A stretch of DNA of 64,000 bases from Quillaja saponaria. Lineage: Eukaryota > Streptophyta > Magnoliopsida > Fabales > Quillajaceae. The stretch is from positions 8,308,001 to 8,372,000 of the forward strand of contig CM055609.1 of the NCBI GenBank assembly GCA_029379385.1, in the 5' to 3' direction. How positions within the stretch are numbered: position 1 is the first letter of the stretch; every line of letters begins with the position of its first letter. The position numbers and the translations under genes were made by a program. Below, piece after piece: positions 34,512-47,340 of the stretch. The notes beneath the pieces are model-generated. The model did not search any database. It was not told the origin of the DNA and was given only the letters and a program-made list of their open reading frames with translations.

Positions 34512-35244
34512 CTTGAGAAAATTGTAATTGGAAGTTTTTAATTTTGGGAAAAGGGGAATAAAGCCAGCAGTACGCTATTCAGGAGAGTCGAACCTTGAAC
34601 TCCGGAATATTCGAAGTGTAGCTGGGACACTGGCAATCCTTGTAGTGGGAAGTTGGAACTACATGTAGAGTTAACATGAATAATGTGGCCTGATTCCTAA
34701 TATATATTTAGGATTCTATTGGGCTTCTAGTGCAAGTGCATAAGACATATACATGTAATATCAATCTTTTTCAATGTGAAATAGAAAACAGATGAGTTTA
34801 GTGCTGATTTCTTTGTACTTTTAAGCAATCTGATATGAAATTTGAAAATTTCCCTGAACTAATGAGCAACTCCCGCAGTAAGTAATACATTGAACAAAAA
34901 AATCAACCAGTTATCCAAGTCCAAAATTTCATTCCGCAAGGATCGATTTCTGGTGTCATTGTCGGAGTTTTACCCCCCAACCCCTCCCTGTACAGCCCTC
35001 AAGTTGAGGCTGCTCTCCCCTTCACCTAGGTAAAAAAAAAAAACGAGCATAAAATGTAACAAATTAACAATAATTTTTTAATCTAGTGGTGCTTACCAGG
35101 TACAAGAATCAATGCGGTACATGGAACGGGAATCAGAACGTGGAGTGGTACTTATCAATGAGATAGGTTTCTTCAAACCGATTAGTGGAAACCAAATACG
35201 TTGATTTAAAATAATAAATCATTATGAGGATTGCAAATATTATA

Positions 35245-35249
<5 letters not shown>

Positions 35250-35278
<29 letters not shown>
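35250..35278. repeat. (AT)n microsatellite
   Basis: About 14 uninterrupted AT units. Other simple repeats lie at 19503-19520 (AC), 27198-27223 (TA), 60773-60790 (AT) and 62155-62180 (AC). Confidence 0.9.
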
Positions 35279-35282
<4 letters not shown>

Positions 35283-35421
35283 AATAATTTTTAGATAATT
35301 AAACATATCAAATATTTTCATATCTCCTACGCCAATTTACATTTATTTAATTTTATTAAAATATAAATAAAAAATAGCCTATTTATATTACATAAAATAA
35401 GAGTTTGAATACTCTAAATTA

Positions 35422-35600
35422 AGTGTAGTTCAAGTGGCAAGAGATGCTTGAGCTCAACAACTGAGGAGTCTTTATAATGTAAAGGTTTGAGCCCACAGGA
35501 TCATTTGTTGGGAGGGACAATCACGAACTCTGAACCAGGTTAGGCTCACACCAAAGGGGGTGAGGATATTCATGGGAAACCAAAAAATAGGAGGCCGAAT
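35422..35600 (+). mobile_element. tRNA-derived SINE-like sequence
   Basis: Internal Pol III promoter boxes are recognisable: an A box, tagttcaagtgg at 35426-35437, and a B box, ggtttgagccc at 35484-35494, spaced as in tRNA-derived SINEs. The 3' end is not clearly delimited and no target duplication was found, so the right boundary is approximate. Confidence 0.5.
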
Positions 35601-36176
35601 ACCTCAAAACGAATGAGTAAATAAGCTATTCTACAATAAGTTCGCCTCCCTCCCAAAGAGACCGAAATCGAGTGTCTATTAATTCTCCTTAGAATAAACA
35701 AACACAGTAAAGTGTTGCAGATTGTTAATGAATTTTATTTTTTTTGTCGATTTATGTTCTTGATTTCTTTTCTACTGCATTCTCTGATTTTATGATCGAA
35801 ATGTTAAAAGTGCTATTCTAAATCAATAGTGATTCTCGTTTCGAATCGAACATTTCAGTTCAAGGATCATTATCTAAATAGCGATCTCTAGTAACCATTA
35901 AGTGTCTCCTATGAATCTTTTGGAAAATGAAGGGAATCTGGTGATAACAGCTACAGGAATGGAATGGAATTCCATCTAAGATTCCAAACACTTTTAAAAG
36001 AAAAAAAAAGATAAACAATTGTCATCATTTTCTAGGTGCATTGAACTGTCAAGTTATTCATTTACATCCAAAATGGTCTCTTTATAACTCCAAAAGGTAT
36101 TTCATTACCAAATATGCTCCCTTTACAAAATAATGGATGGAGATCAAATTCTTTCAACTACTACAAAGACTCACTT

Positions 36177-36258
36177 AAAATTCCAATATAAAATTGTATG
36201 ATTATGTAGGTAATTCTAAAATTCCAATATAAAATTGGATGCTTATGTAGTTAATTCT
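36177..36258 (+). repeat. 41-bp tandem duplication
   Basis: aaaattccaatataaaattg starts at 36177 and again at 36218, each followed by atg[a/c]ttatgtag[g/t]taattcta. Confidence 0.8.
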
Positions 36259-37524
36259 AATGAGTGAAGACATGTCAGCATTGCTAGCTTAGTTCCACTA
36301 CTCAACTAACTCAAAAGTTCATCTCCTGTCTCTAAGGTATCTATATGTACTGTAAAAATTTGCCTAAACTTTCATGCGATAGAAAGACAAAACATGATAT
36401 ACATGGAAAGTTGGAAGATTTGTTAGTGTATATATATGACCGACCGATTGGACTTTGAAGTGGTCATTAAAAATTAGGGAGGGATGACAAAAAAGTTGCT
36501 AGACAAATAAGAAAAAATTTTGAAGCTTTAGTTTTCAGTGCTAAAACAACTTGGAGATCAAAACTTTGCTTACTGGGTCTTAAAACATCTTAAGTTTTTG
36601 GGTTAAATAATTTTGTTTATAAAATATTAAAGCATTTATAATCATAATAAATTATAAATTCTTGTCATCATTCATTCTCATTATAAAGTATCAAAACGTT
36701 TATGATCATAATAAAATATTATAAAATATCAAAACGTTTATGATCATAATAAAATATAAATTTCTTGCAATCACTCATTCTCATTTAAGTTTCATTGAAC
36801 TTCTAATAAATAGATTATTGTCATGAGTTATGATGTCATGGTATTTCATAAATTTATGTTATATGTTATTCTTTAAGGATAAAAGACTAACGAGCAGTTA
36901 GGAATCACTGTGGTCTGAGCCCATTCTCATGTACAATTGACTGTTTCCATGTATCCTGAGAAGACCTAAAAGTTCTCTTTTAGACACGGCAAAAATCTAT
37001 TTGTTGCCTTCATGGGCAAATTGATCTTCTAATTTTGCTTCCACAAGTGCCTTACATGACAAGTTAACTAATACTGTTTATATGAACTTGGCTCCTCTAA
37101 ACCAGACTGCGCTTACAAAGAATTAAAGACATTATAAAGTGCAGAGAATACATCAGTAAGGATCAGTATGGTTTAGATAATGCATTTTAGAGAAACTGGA
37201 TCCATTTTTGAAAAGAACAAACACAAGCATCACAAAGAATTCCACTGTCTTTCATCCGTGATGAGAGAGTTTTTTTTTTGGTTAAGTAAGAAACAATGGG
37301 AAGAGCCAGGAAAAGATGTAAAACTGCAGAAATATCAAGTAGATTCATATCACGAAGTATAATTCACTACTTATGTAGATGGAAATTGGATAGTCAGAGC
37401 AGAAATATGTCGTATGACTATTACATGGTAATCAACCTGTTCTGATATAACGTCTATTTAGTAACACCAAAATGAACCCACAAAAAGATAAGTTATCCCC
37501 CTCATGTGATGTACACATAAATTG

Positions 37525-40500
37525 TTACTGGAAAGCCTTAAGGGGGTCCTTGGGGTCAATATCACCTAGAAGTGGGAGGTCTGCTGGCAAAGTTTCTAAA
37601 CACACACCTCCATCCTTCAGCGTCATGATTACTTCCTCAAACACAAGTCTGTTGCCAGTTTCAGTTAGGTGCAAACCATCTCTGGATTTTCAGTTGAATA
37701 AATCAGAGCTCGATATTATACACTTAAGTAACATTTAATAATTTCTTGTGTAGGAAGAAGACAACAGGAAAATTGCAGGTAAAAACAATTACCGATTACC
37801 AGCAATCAAATGTATCGCACAGAAAAAATAGAACTAATGGCAGTGAAATGATGAAATCTTAGAAAAGGGTCAGTGGTACAATTCTATTGTATACCATACT
37901 ATGACTTCATTAACTGATTCTTCAATTCTACATCTTTTGAGTAATCCATACCATCAAACTATGAGTTCTTCAGCATAATCAGGGGTCAGTTTAGCTTGGT
38001 CTCAACTAAATAAAGATTTAAAACTAAGAAATAGTTTTTTTTTTCCTTTCTTCTTCTTCCAGAAAACGCAACAGAAGTACCAAAAGAGGAAATGAGAAAT
38101 ATAAACCACAGTGGGTTTTCAATCTATTAAGCTATTAGGCTGTTCAATTCAAAATCAGTTAATTTTACAAGTTGAAATATGTCTCAAGATGGATAGCGAC
38201 AACGGAGAGAAACTTTTTGACTACCTTAGATGAGCTTTTCTCCACTCAGGTAAATGCTGCATTTTGGTCCATAGATCCACCACAGGAATTCCACATTCTC
38301 CAGCCACAGCGACACATGCCTTGGAATAAGCACCAGCAGCCTCATTTGTCCTCTCAGCTAGACCCATTGAATTCTCGACATAAGGATCACTGCATTAACA
38401 TTTTCTATTTTAGAATCCTCCTCCTGAAGTCAACTTCCTATTTTAACTCAAATGACATAAATTGTCATTTACAAAACTTAAAAGCGACAAAGTGATAGTG
38501 TGGAGAAACAAAGGGTCAAGCAAGATGGAACCATACCGGAGGCGTGCATCTTCATCTATTGGAGGGGGAGTGATGAGGAGAATATGAGTTGTAGGCCATT
38601 GCTTCTGAAACACAACAGAGATGTCTTCAAATTTCATTTTTAAGATATGGAGGAAGCTTGAAATTGAGAACAACGTTATAGAATTACAGAATTGGAACCA
38701 AAATAGGCTCTTTTTATTCCTTTCTCGAAAAACAAAGACCTCCTATCGTGTATTCAACATGAGAATATCAAGACACTTTTACAAATTAAATGATTACACA
38801 GCAACTATGATGTAGGAATATGAAAACATTTTCAACTTTCTTCCCAACCTTTGTTGATAAAATAGTCTACATATACAAAATAGTGATTCTTCCCATATAA
38901 AGGAAATTTAAGAATTAACGAAACTGAAAGAATGTGCCTTGATTACTGAACAAAAGAGGAATGATGATACGGAATATTTTCTTAATTATTCACTTTAATT
39001 GAATAATTTTCATAAATTAAGAAAGAATCATAGCCCACAAAAAAACCAGGACAATATAACTTTGTCTGCATCTCTGATAAATTGCATTAATTTATTACAA
39101 GGATAGAATCACCTATACAGGGACGCCGCAATGACTCGAATTTCATTAAGTTACTATTGCATTATGGATTGTCGTCTCCTTGGTGCACACTTAAGTCAAA
39201 ATGGACTATTTTGTTAGTTTCTTAACAGGAGGAAACAATATTGTGTAATTCAATGATTTTGACAACGTTTCATAAGATTCTCTTTCAGAAATTTTAGACT
39301 AGAAAACTCATAAAAGTTGTTACGTAGTTGTAAAATCTAGTGAGCAAAAACTACCGAGGAGGCCAAGGAGGGATGCTCTTTTCCAGTTCTTTTTATATTT
39401 CCCCTGCTTGGTTTAAAATTTTGCTTATTTTGGATAGCAAGGAGCCCTCTTTCCCCAGACTTGATTACTCTGAAACTTCTCTTCTGTAGGCTCTACCCCA
39501 TTTATCTTTTGTTTAATGATAATGCCTTTCTCAGCGACTAAATCACCTAGTCATCTAGTCTAGTTCTAATATGTGAGTTTTATTTTAATTCAACTGTTCA
39601 AGTAAACTGATATTTTCTGCTTTTATCTCCTTTAGAATTACGGGACTAGAAGATGGTTTAGCTTTAACCTAGTACCTGGCAGCCAATAAACTTTGTGAAA
39701 CAGTGAGTGGACTTTTGTCTTGCTCATTACCAACTACCAAATCCTTCCCCTATGCATTCACTAGAAAGGATTTTTACACAAAACAGTTTGTAGAAAAACA
39801 AAACTGCTATTTTTAAGCAAGCAATAAGAACTTTTTTCACAGTCAACTATACTATGAGTCTATGACAAAAGGAAACACTAAAAGAACCGGGTTTACCCAA
39901 ACCCCACTTTCTTTGTCACAATCCTCATTCCTCAGTCCTCACCCTTTAACAGGGTCCACTTGACCACTCATTCAAGAGTCCCCACACCCCAGCCCCGCAA
40001 CTATCTTTGACCACACAAACAAGCAGGACAAACGGAAAACAAAAGCTCTAGCAAACTCAAAAAGAATAACCAGATTCAGCTGAATTGGATATGGTAATAG
40101 GAAATCAAATTTATGAACACTTCCATTGGATGGTGCTATTTGCATATCCCACTATTTTCACATCCATTTTGCACCTATTAATCATAGATGGTCAACAGTT
40201 ACTATTGGCTGGTAACTTTTGACAATCATCAGAGAGCTGTAAAAGGAGTGAGTAAAAACAAGTGTGCAACTAGCTGTATTTTAAAGTGGATACCACACTC
40301 TACCATCCCCAAACCACAGTTTTCTGTCACTCAGAAACAGTGAATTCAAGTTTTCCTCACACATCAACTTTTCCCAATCATGCCTCCGTGCGTGCGTGAA
40401 TGTTGAGTTAGTAAGATAGAGAAAGGTTACCTTGAGACAGGAGACAATAGAGTGAAGGTTCTGCTTGTATTCATGAAGAGGCACATGTTGAAAGGAAGAG

Positions 40501-40919
40501 CATCTATCAGGAATGGAGGCGTCATTAGCTCCAAAGAAAACCGTCACAGCAATTGGTTCAACACCGCCATCACCGCCTTCTGGTGCAGGGAAAACCTTAT
40601 CCAACACCTTCAGCGCCCACCTCGTATTGTACCCACTATACCCTCTTAGCACAACATCAAGCTGAACATCGATCATTCAACCCCATTTACAGAAAAGTCA
40701 AAATCTCCTCGAAATAACACCAACCCATTACTAAAAATCACCATTTTAATTGAAAAAACATTGACTTTGTTTTTGTTTTAAGCTTTTCAAGGATCTGCAG
40801 TAAAATACTCAAGTACATACCGTGCGAGAGAAATGGTTGGCAAGAGAAGCACCCCAGCCTCCATTGCTGAAAGACTCCTCAGTGATTGAGTCACCAAAAA
40901 GATAAATCATTGGCCTCAT
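37525..40919 (-). CDS. SGNH/GDSL hydrolase, CPRD49/WDL1 type (At5g45920-like)
   Basis: Short cytosolic or ER-type esterase of 239 residues, probably acting on lipid or cutin-related esters; the substrate is unknown. Five exons in transcript order: 40919-40821, 40661-40431, 38604-38537, 38389-38225, 37681-37525, with stop TAA at 37527-37525; total 720 nt in frame. Start MRPMIYLFGDSITEESF: block I Ser is S11. Block II is GGWGASL and RGYSGYNTRW, block III is FFGANDA with N79, and block V is DGLHLT with D189 and H192, so the catalytic set is complete. No N-terminal signal peptide precedes block I, as is usual for this subgroup. Intron 2 is 1.8 kb. It is strongly similar to Arabidopsis At5g45920 from memory. 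Confidence 0.93.
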
Positions 40920-43900
40920 CTTTGACAATTCTTTGGTTGGTTTTGCTTCACCAGATGAACAAAGTTCTTATCTTCCTTCAAGTTATGTAGATTCACAAGG
41001 CATGCAATATATAGAATCTGCACACACCAAAATCCAAATTCTTAATTCTGATCCACCTTTTCCTACCTATCTGATACAATGTAAGAGCTTGAGTTTATTG
41101 CTCTTTAAATAAAGCTGGAACTTTTTATTGTACCCAATTAATTACATGACAAAAAGGCTAGTGCTTTGAAGATGGAGACAGGGATGGGGCGTGGGATAAG
41201 GAAAGAGGACAGTTTGCGTTCTGTTTTGTGGGCTTTGCTGACGCAATTGACACGCTTCCTTTTTTTTTTTTTTTCCTTACAAATTCAGTAGCACAATTCA
41301 ATCCCACCCTCTAAACATTCATGGATGGTGTTTTTTCTTTTCTAAAAGTAATTGCCTTAACAACTATTTTACTTCTCCACAATTGACTTCTCTTTTTTTT
41401 TTTAATGAGTATTTTATGTTCTTGTCACTTTTCACAATTATTTTTTTAATTCAAATCACTAATATTACAGATATTTCTTAACTATTATATTCAAGCATAT
41501 CTTATCAAGTGAACTACGCTTCGAAATTTAGATTATCTAAAATTTTTAAAATTATTTTAATCTTAATCATTCACGCTATTTTTTAAATCTTAATTATCCA
41601 AATAATTCATGATTAAAATTAAAATTAAAATTAAAATTAGAATTAAGGTTTAAGCTTAGGATTAGGGTTAGGATTAGTGTTAGAATTAGACTTAGAATTA
41701 GGATTAGATTTAGCCTTAGGATTTAGAATAAAAATAAGGTATATTTTCAATATAATATTTAATTATATAACTTAAACTTAAATTATTTGAAACATTAAGA
41801 TTTAAAAAAATAGTATGAATGGCTAAGATTAAAAAAATTATATGAATTCTACTAATAAGAAATTCTAGAGAAGCAAGATCCCACACCTTATGGGCATTGA
41901 CTCAATTTTTAATAGTCATCTAAGAATATTTTCGGTCTATTTCATATTTCCTTACTCTCATATTATGCATATATAAAGTAATTATATATAATTTAATGAA
42001 AAATAACTAAAAAAAATTTACAATATATAAAAATAATATATGTATGTTATTATTTTTATGTTCAATATAATTATTTTGTTAATTCATAACATGTAAACAG
42101 AAAAATGAAATTTGATTAAAAATTTTGAATATTGAAGGATAAATTTAACTAATTTTTTTTTTAAAATACCGAACTAAAACCTTATGAACAATCAAAACAG
42201 TAGGTAAGTCAAAGTAATTGTATGTTTGGAAAATAAGTTGAAGGGGGTAACATTCAGAACGAGTTATGATATGCTTGATTTAAAAGTTGACCCACTCCGA
42301 ATCAAACTAAAAATTCATCAGTTAATTTTAAAGAATAAAATTTGAATGTGTATTGTAACTCTAAAATAAGGTAAATATGAATGTGTCAATTAATTTTACT
42401 GATCAAATTTTTTGGCACATTTCTAATAACCTTAGTGTTTATATAATATATTTTTATTCTTTAGTAAAACCGGGTGAAGAGCCTACATAGGGACTAGACT
42501 AGGGAAAGAGAACCCCTACAATCATTAAACACTAGACAAACAACCCGCAAGGGGGAGGCTTGAGGAGGCTGCAATAAGAACAATTAAGTCTTTCTCATTT
42601 TAAATTATTTGTGCATATCTTATATAGTATGTAAGGTGCAGATTAAAGGTGGATTAAATTTCATTTTGGTTTACATGGGTATTTGATGATACGTCTTTTA
42701 AGCTTGTAATTAACTACATGTGCCACCAATTTTTACATTTTGACTAACATGTTTACAATAATAACATATCATACCTTAACGTCTATTATTATTTTGTCAT
42801 TTTCTGAATATGTATTTGGATATATTGATTTTAGGTTGATATTTATATATATATATACATAAAAATTCTAATAATTTTAATTTATCAATTTATTTAGTTA
42901 TATTTTGTTCAAAAACTTGCAATTGTGAATAATTGGTTTTGGTTATAAATTTCTTCACGAGTTCTAATTGTTATTTGTGAGATGGGATTGTATTTCAGCA
43001 CCCAAGAGAATAAAATAAATCAATCATTAGACCTCTTATTTCTCATGTACTTTTTCTTATGCTGTAAAGCAAACGTGAGTAAGATAAAGAAAATCATAAT
43101 GTAAAAGACGCTCTTGTCTAAGGGATAAGTGTGAAATTAATAAACGATGGTCCATGTATGTTGGTGTTCTTTCCGGCTTGTAAGTCTTGCAATACCTTAT
43201 ATTCACCATATAGCCATATAAATGATGACATGTTTATTCTTTAACTATATAGCAATTGATGAGTGCAAATGGTTTAATTTTTGCAACTACGTATTTTATT
43301 TTATAGATTTTTGTACAAAGCTGCAAAACTAATTTTTTAAATTTTAAAACGACTAGAATGATCCCTCCAATAATTATTTACTCTTATTTTTATTAAAATA
43401 TATTAATTTTATTTATGATTATTTATATGATATTTAGATTGTTATATTTCTAACATATTATGATTGGCTAGAAGGAATGAATGAAAAAAAAATTATTCTT
43501 ATACAGTTGTACTGAGGAAATGTAAGCTTCTTATATAAAAAATAATTAATTATTAGTTGAATATTTTAATTTATAAACTATTTGTAAAATAGATGTTCAC
43601 TTTTTATTATATTATTGTATCAGTCATATATTTTTTCTATATCATTTAATTAAAATATCTAGAAAATTAAGCTGATTGTCCTGCTTGTAGTTGATGACAT
43701 CAGTACATAACCCTCATGACTTTACATTTAAATTTACTGTTAACGGAGATAGACAGACAGCTAGTAGCCTGACAGCCACAGGATGGTCAAAGTAGTCGGA
43801 GGGCCCCTCTGCCTCGCTACTCCGCCGCAGACCATCGTAGCAGGTAAGCTTATTCCACCCATTGATCCGCCGTCCTTTTTCAGATGGGTGGTGGCCAGAA

Positions 43901-45070
43901 CAAATAATGCGTACCTCAATTTCTGAATGCGTATTTGGAATTTTGTATTATAATGATTTTTAGACATGAGTAGGAACCAATAACATTTTGGATTAACTTG
44001 ATTATTTAATTAATTGAATGCATGATACTATTTATTCTCTGTAGTACAATATTATATATATAAGTGTCCCTATCCCTTACCTAATCCAATTGTTCCATTT
44101 TTAGGTTGGTTTTTTATGCAGCAATAAATTAAAGGTGTGCAAATCAATTATTAGTATTAATTTAAATTAATAGGCTTACCTTTTCATTGAAGATTTTATT
44201 TGAATAAAAAATTAGATTTTGTCATTATAGTGAAAAGACATAGGTTTTGTTTTTTTTTGGTTACGAGTAGTATAACATTATTTAGATATGAATATAATGT
44301 TACTTGAGTTCAAAAAATAATACAATTTTTGACTCTTTTTCAAATGACAATTTCAAGATTCGAATTTTTATTGACAAAAATAATTTTATTTATATGCAAT
44401 GTTGAAAATATCTCAAATATAAACGTGTAAAATGTAGAGATTTCTTTATTTTTCACCCAAAAAAAAAAAAATCATCTTTTCAAAGATTTTCAAGTTTATC
44501 TTTTCACTTTCTTATTGTTTCCTTAGTAACCAAACGGATATTAATGATTATAGGTTTGTTAACTAATATTTTGAGATGGAAATTCGTATGTCTTTGCATG
44601 CCACAAAAGCCACTTTCATAAATATTGGATCCCAGGCCACACAAACAATCATAATTAATGGCCTCCATAATCCACACACGAATCTGTGCAGCTTGGCCCC
44701 ATGTTGGCCAACTTCCAGCCCGCCAAATCAATGTTTTTTACTCCTACCTTTCACCATTAATAAGTTGAAATATAGGAGTTAGAGAGATAGGTTACTTGTA
44801 TAATTTGTAAACGATGAAATGGAAGAAAATTCAAGAAAAACATTACTTGTGATATTAAAGATTGGTCTCGGCCTAACCCGCTATGACATAAGGCATAAAA
44901 ATAGAAAATTAATATCTTAATTATCTCAATACGTGACACATTCTTATTAGATGCATCACACTATATAACGTATGACATAAGTTTCAAAAAATATAATTTT
45001 TGTTTTTTTGAACTCAAGTCAAATATAAGTTATCTATTCTACTGTAATATTGATTTCGACATTAAAGTAT
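40920..45070. other. Gene-free AT-rich region
   Basis: The left end is the promoter of the SGNH hydrolase gene. A degenerate telomere-like tract lies at 41611-41735. Short frames such as 43761-43967 (-) and 44576-44782 (+) show no family features. No gene supported. Confidence 0.5.
41611..41735 (+). repeat. Degenerate (AAATTA)n / telomere-like (GGATTAG)n tract
   Basis: A run of attaaa units passes into ggattagggttaggattag and variants such as agaattagacttagaattagg. It resembles a decayed interstitial telomere-type repeat, but the plant unit TTTAGGG is not present as a clean array. Confidence 0.5.
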
Positions 45071-45930
45071 TCCTAAGAATGAGATGGGATCGACTAGAGA
45101 GGGCTTTAAGAGTCCAAAAATGCCATTTTGAGACTCTTTCACAAGAAGGAATTGTTCACATAAAAAAGAAAAAAAGAAAAAAACAAAACCCTTCACCCTT
45201 TCTTCTTCTTCCATCTTATAGTTTTCTCCTCCTTCCAAATTCCTTTTTATTTTTATTTTGAAGAAACAAAAATTATGTAGAAGCAAAACGCATATCAACT
45301 CCTCCATTTTCCCTTCCTTCCTCATTGTCCCAGTCTGTATACCCATTCTTAGATCTCTTATGGTTGACCTAGTGATCTCCTCAGAACACACCTATGATAA
45401 GTCTCTATTTAAGCTTGCAAAAATTTGAAGTTTTAACATCAATATCTTAGCCGATACTTGCACTCCCAATTTCTCTAACATATCTCAATTTAGCCTTTAA
45501 ATTTTTACCCAATTGTAATAGCTTTCAATCTTTATGATTTAAAATTTAAATTGTTAAAACTCAAGTTGTGATTGAAATGTGAAAACTTAAGGAGAAGCCC
45601 ATGACTAAGAAAGAAGCTCCTGATTGAATCACGGATTCAGACTCGAAGAGAGCTAATGTTCTCTTTTTGTTTTATGTGTTTTCAATTTTTGATATCTTTT
45701 TTTGAAGTGCCCATACCAACTGATTTTAAGAATTGAAAAAGGAATTTGAAAACCAGAAAATGAAGGAGAAAACTAGAAGATAGTGGAAGGAGAGGGACGA
45801 TGGTTTTTTTATTTTTTTATTTTTATGAACGGTACTGTTTTGTGAATGAGTCTCAAAATGGCACCATTTTGGGACTCTTTAAGCTACTCTCTAGGGGTGC
45901 CCTCTCTAGTGGATCCCATCTCCGTAAGAA
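45071..45930. mobile_element. Non-autonomous inverted-repeat element 1 (~860 bp)
   Basis: The left end (about 45072-45140) reads gagatgggatc, ctagagagggc, agagtcc and gccattttgagactc. The right end (about 45845-45930) reads the same in reverse complement (gatgggatccactagagagggc, aaagagtcccaaaatgg). The arms are about 80 bp with an extra ~15 bp in the right arm. The interior has poly-purine and poly-pyrimidine stretches and no transposase. Long arms suggest a MULE-like deletion derivative, which is inference. Confidence 0.7.
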
Positions 45931-46425
45931 CACACCCAATCTACCATTTTTATAGGAACACTTATATCAAGAGTTGATTATATGATTTTTCGCATCAGCC
46001 TAGTCAAATTTCCTCCTTTACCACGTCAACTCAGTCATAATTTGATTTTAACAATCATATATGAAGTACTTGCATGCTTATATTAAATAAGGTTAAAATG
46101 TTGCAATGAGTCCTCAACTCAATAGTTAAGATGCAGATGATAAGATTATATGGTAATAGATCTAAATCTCATCATCTCTCGCAATTTACACAGATTTTTA
46201 GATTGAAACTCTAAATATAATTAAAAAGTGATGAGATGTTTAATGAATGTTTACTGGTTTATGAAAAATGAGAGAATTATTTTCAGTTGTATATTTCATA
46301 AATAAAATGAGTCTATTATATACAAAAGAAAAAGCCATTTATAATTCTAAATTCCCCCTAACATATTAATTAAACTGACAACAAAAACACTTCATAAATT
46401 TGTTATCAAGAGTTAGAATCTTTAA

Positions 46426-47291
46426 GGTAATTTGATACGCAAGAATGACCATTCTATTCTATGCATGATTTCACGGAATGATCATTCTTTCCATTTGATA
46501 CGCTTTTCGTCCCAGAATACTCATTCTATTCTGACCATTTTATTTCATAAAAATATGAATCTTCAAACCCACCTATGGGGTGGGATTGTTCATTCCTACT
46601 TCTATGGAATCGGTTTAGTTCAATTAAATAACAAAAAATTCATTCTATCACATAAAATAAAAAGTTGAATATTAATAAAAATAATAATATTATACATAAA
46701 TAAATAAAATATATTTATTATTTAATTTAGTCAAATAAAAAAATACCCTTTATATCACATTAAATAATATAAAATATATAAAAAAAGAATTGTATATAAA
46801 AATAATAATAAATCAATTTATTTTAGTCAAATGACAAAAATATCCTTCATATCATATCAAAAATTTAACTATAAATAAATAATTAACGTTAAATAAATAA
46901 ATTAGTTAAGTAATTATAAACTAAAATATTAATATTAATAAATAATAGAAATAAGAAATAAATATAAGTAGTAATAATAATTAATAATAAATAAATAATA
47001 TAATTTTCTTAAAAAATAATTAAAAAATTGTGAAACATATATTTAATAAATTATGTTACATTTTTATTATTTAATATATTGAGGGATATATTTATCATTT
47101 TAGCATAATTTTTATATTGTTTTATATTTAAAAACTGCATAGAAAAGAAATAAATAAAATGAAATGATTATTCCCTAATGACATTACTAAACAATAGAAT
47201 AAAATGATCATTCCATTCTATCTGCATTCAATTCTCCTTCCTTTTCCTATTACAATTTTGCAAAAATCATTTATGCCTACCAAACTAGCCC
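46426..47291. mobile_element. Non-autonomous inverted-repeat element 2 (~866 bp)
   Basis: The left terminus is ggtaatttgatacgcaagaatga. The reverse complement of the right terminus is gggctagtttggtaggcataaatga. Internal aatgatcattcc-type motifs recur near both ends. The middle is extremely AT-rich with no coding potential. The flanks are taa and tta, so the target duplication is uncertain. Confidence 0.6.
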
Positions 47292-47340
47292 TTAGGAGTT
47301 AGAAACAAAAGACTTGTTCCTTTCAGGTCAATGTTCGATA

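Larger units (their letters stand above)
34512..37524. other. Intergenic between CLE gene 3 and the SGNH hydrolase gene
   Basis: AT-rich. It holds an AT microsatellite (35250-35278), a SINE-like sequence (35422-35600), a 41-bp tandem duplication (36177-36258) and three near-repeats around 36610-36755. No gene supported. Confidence 0.5.

Noticed and set aside
43761..43967. Minus-strand frame of 68 codons in a less AT-rich patch
   Set aside because: No signal peptide, domain or similarity recognised; codon make-up is not convincing.
46105..46200. Second possible SINE with an A-box-like tagttaagatg
   Set aside because: The B box is poor and no ends were found.
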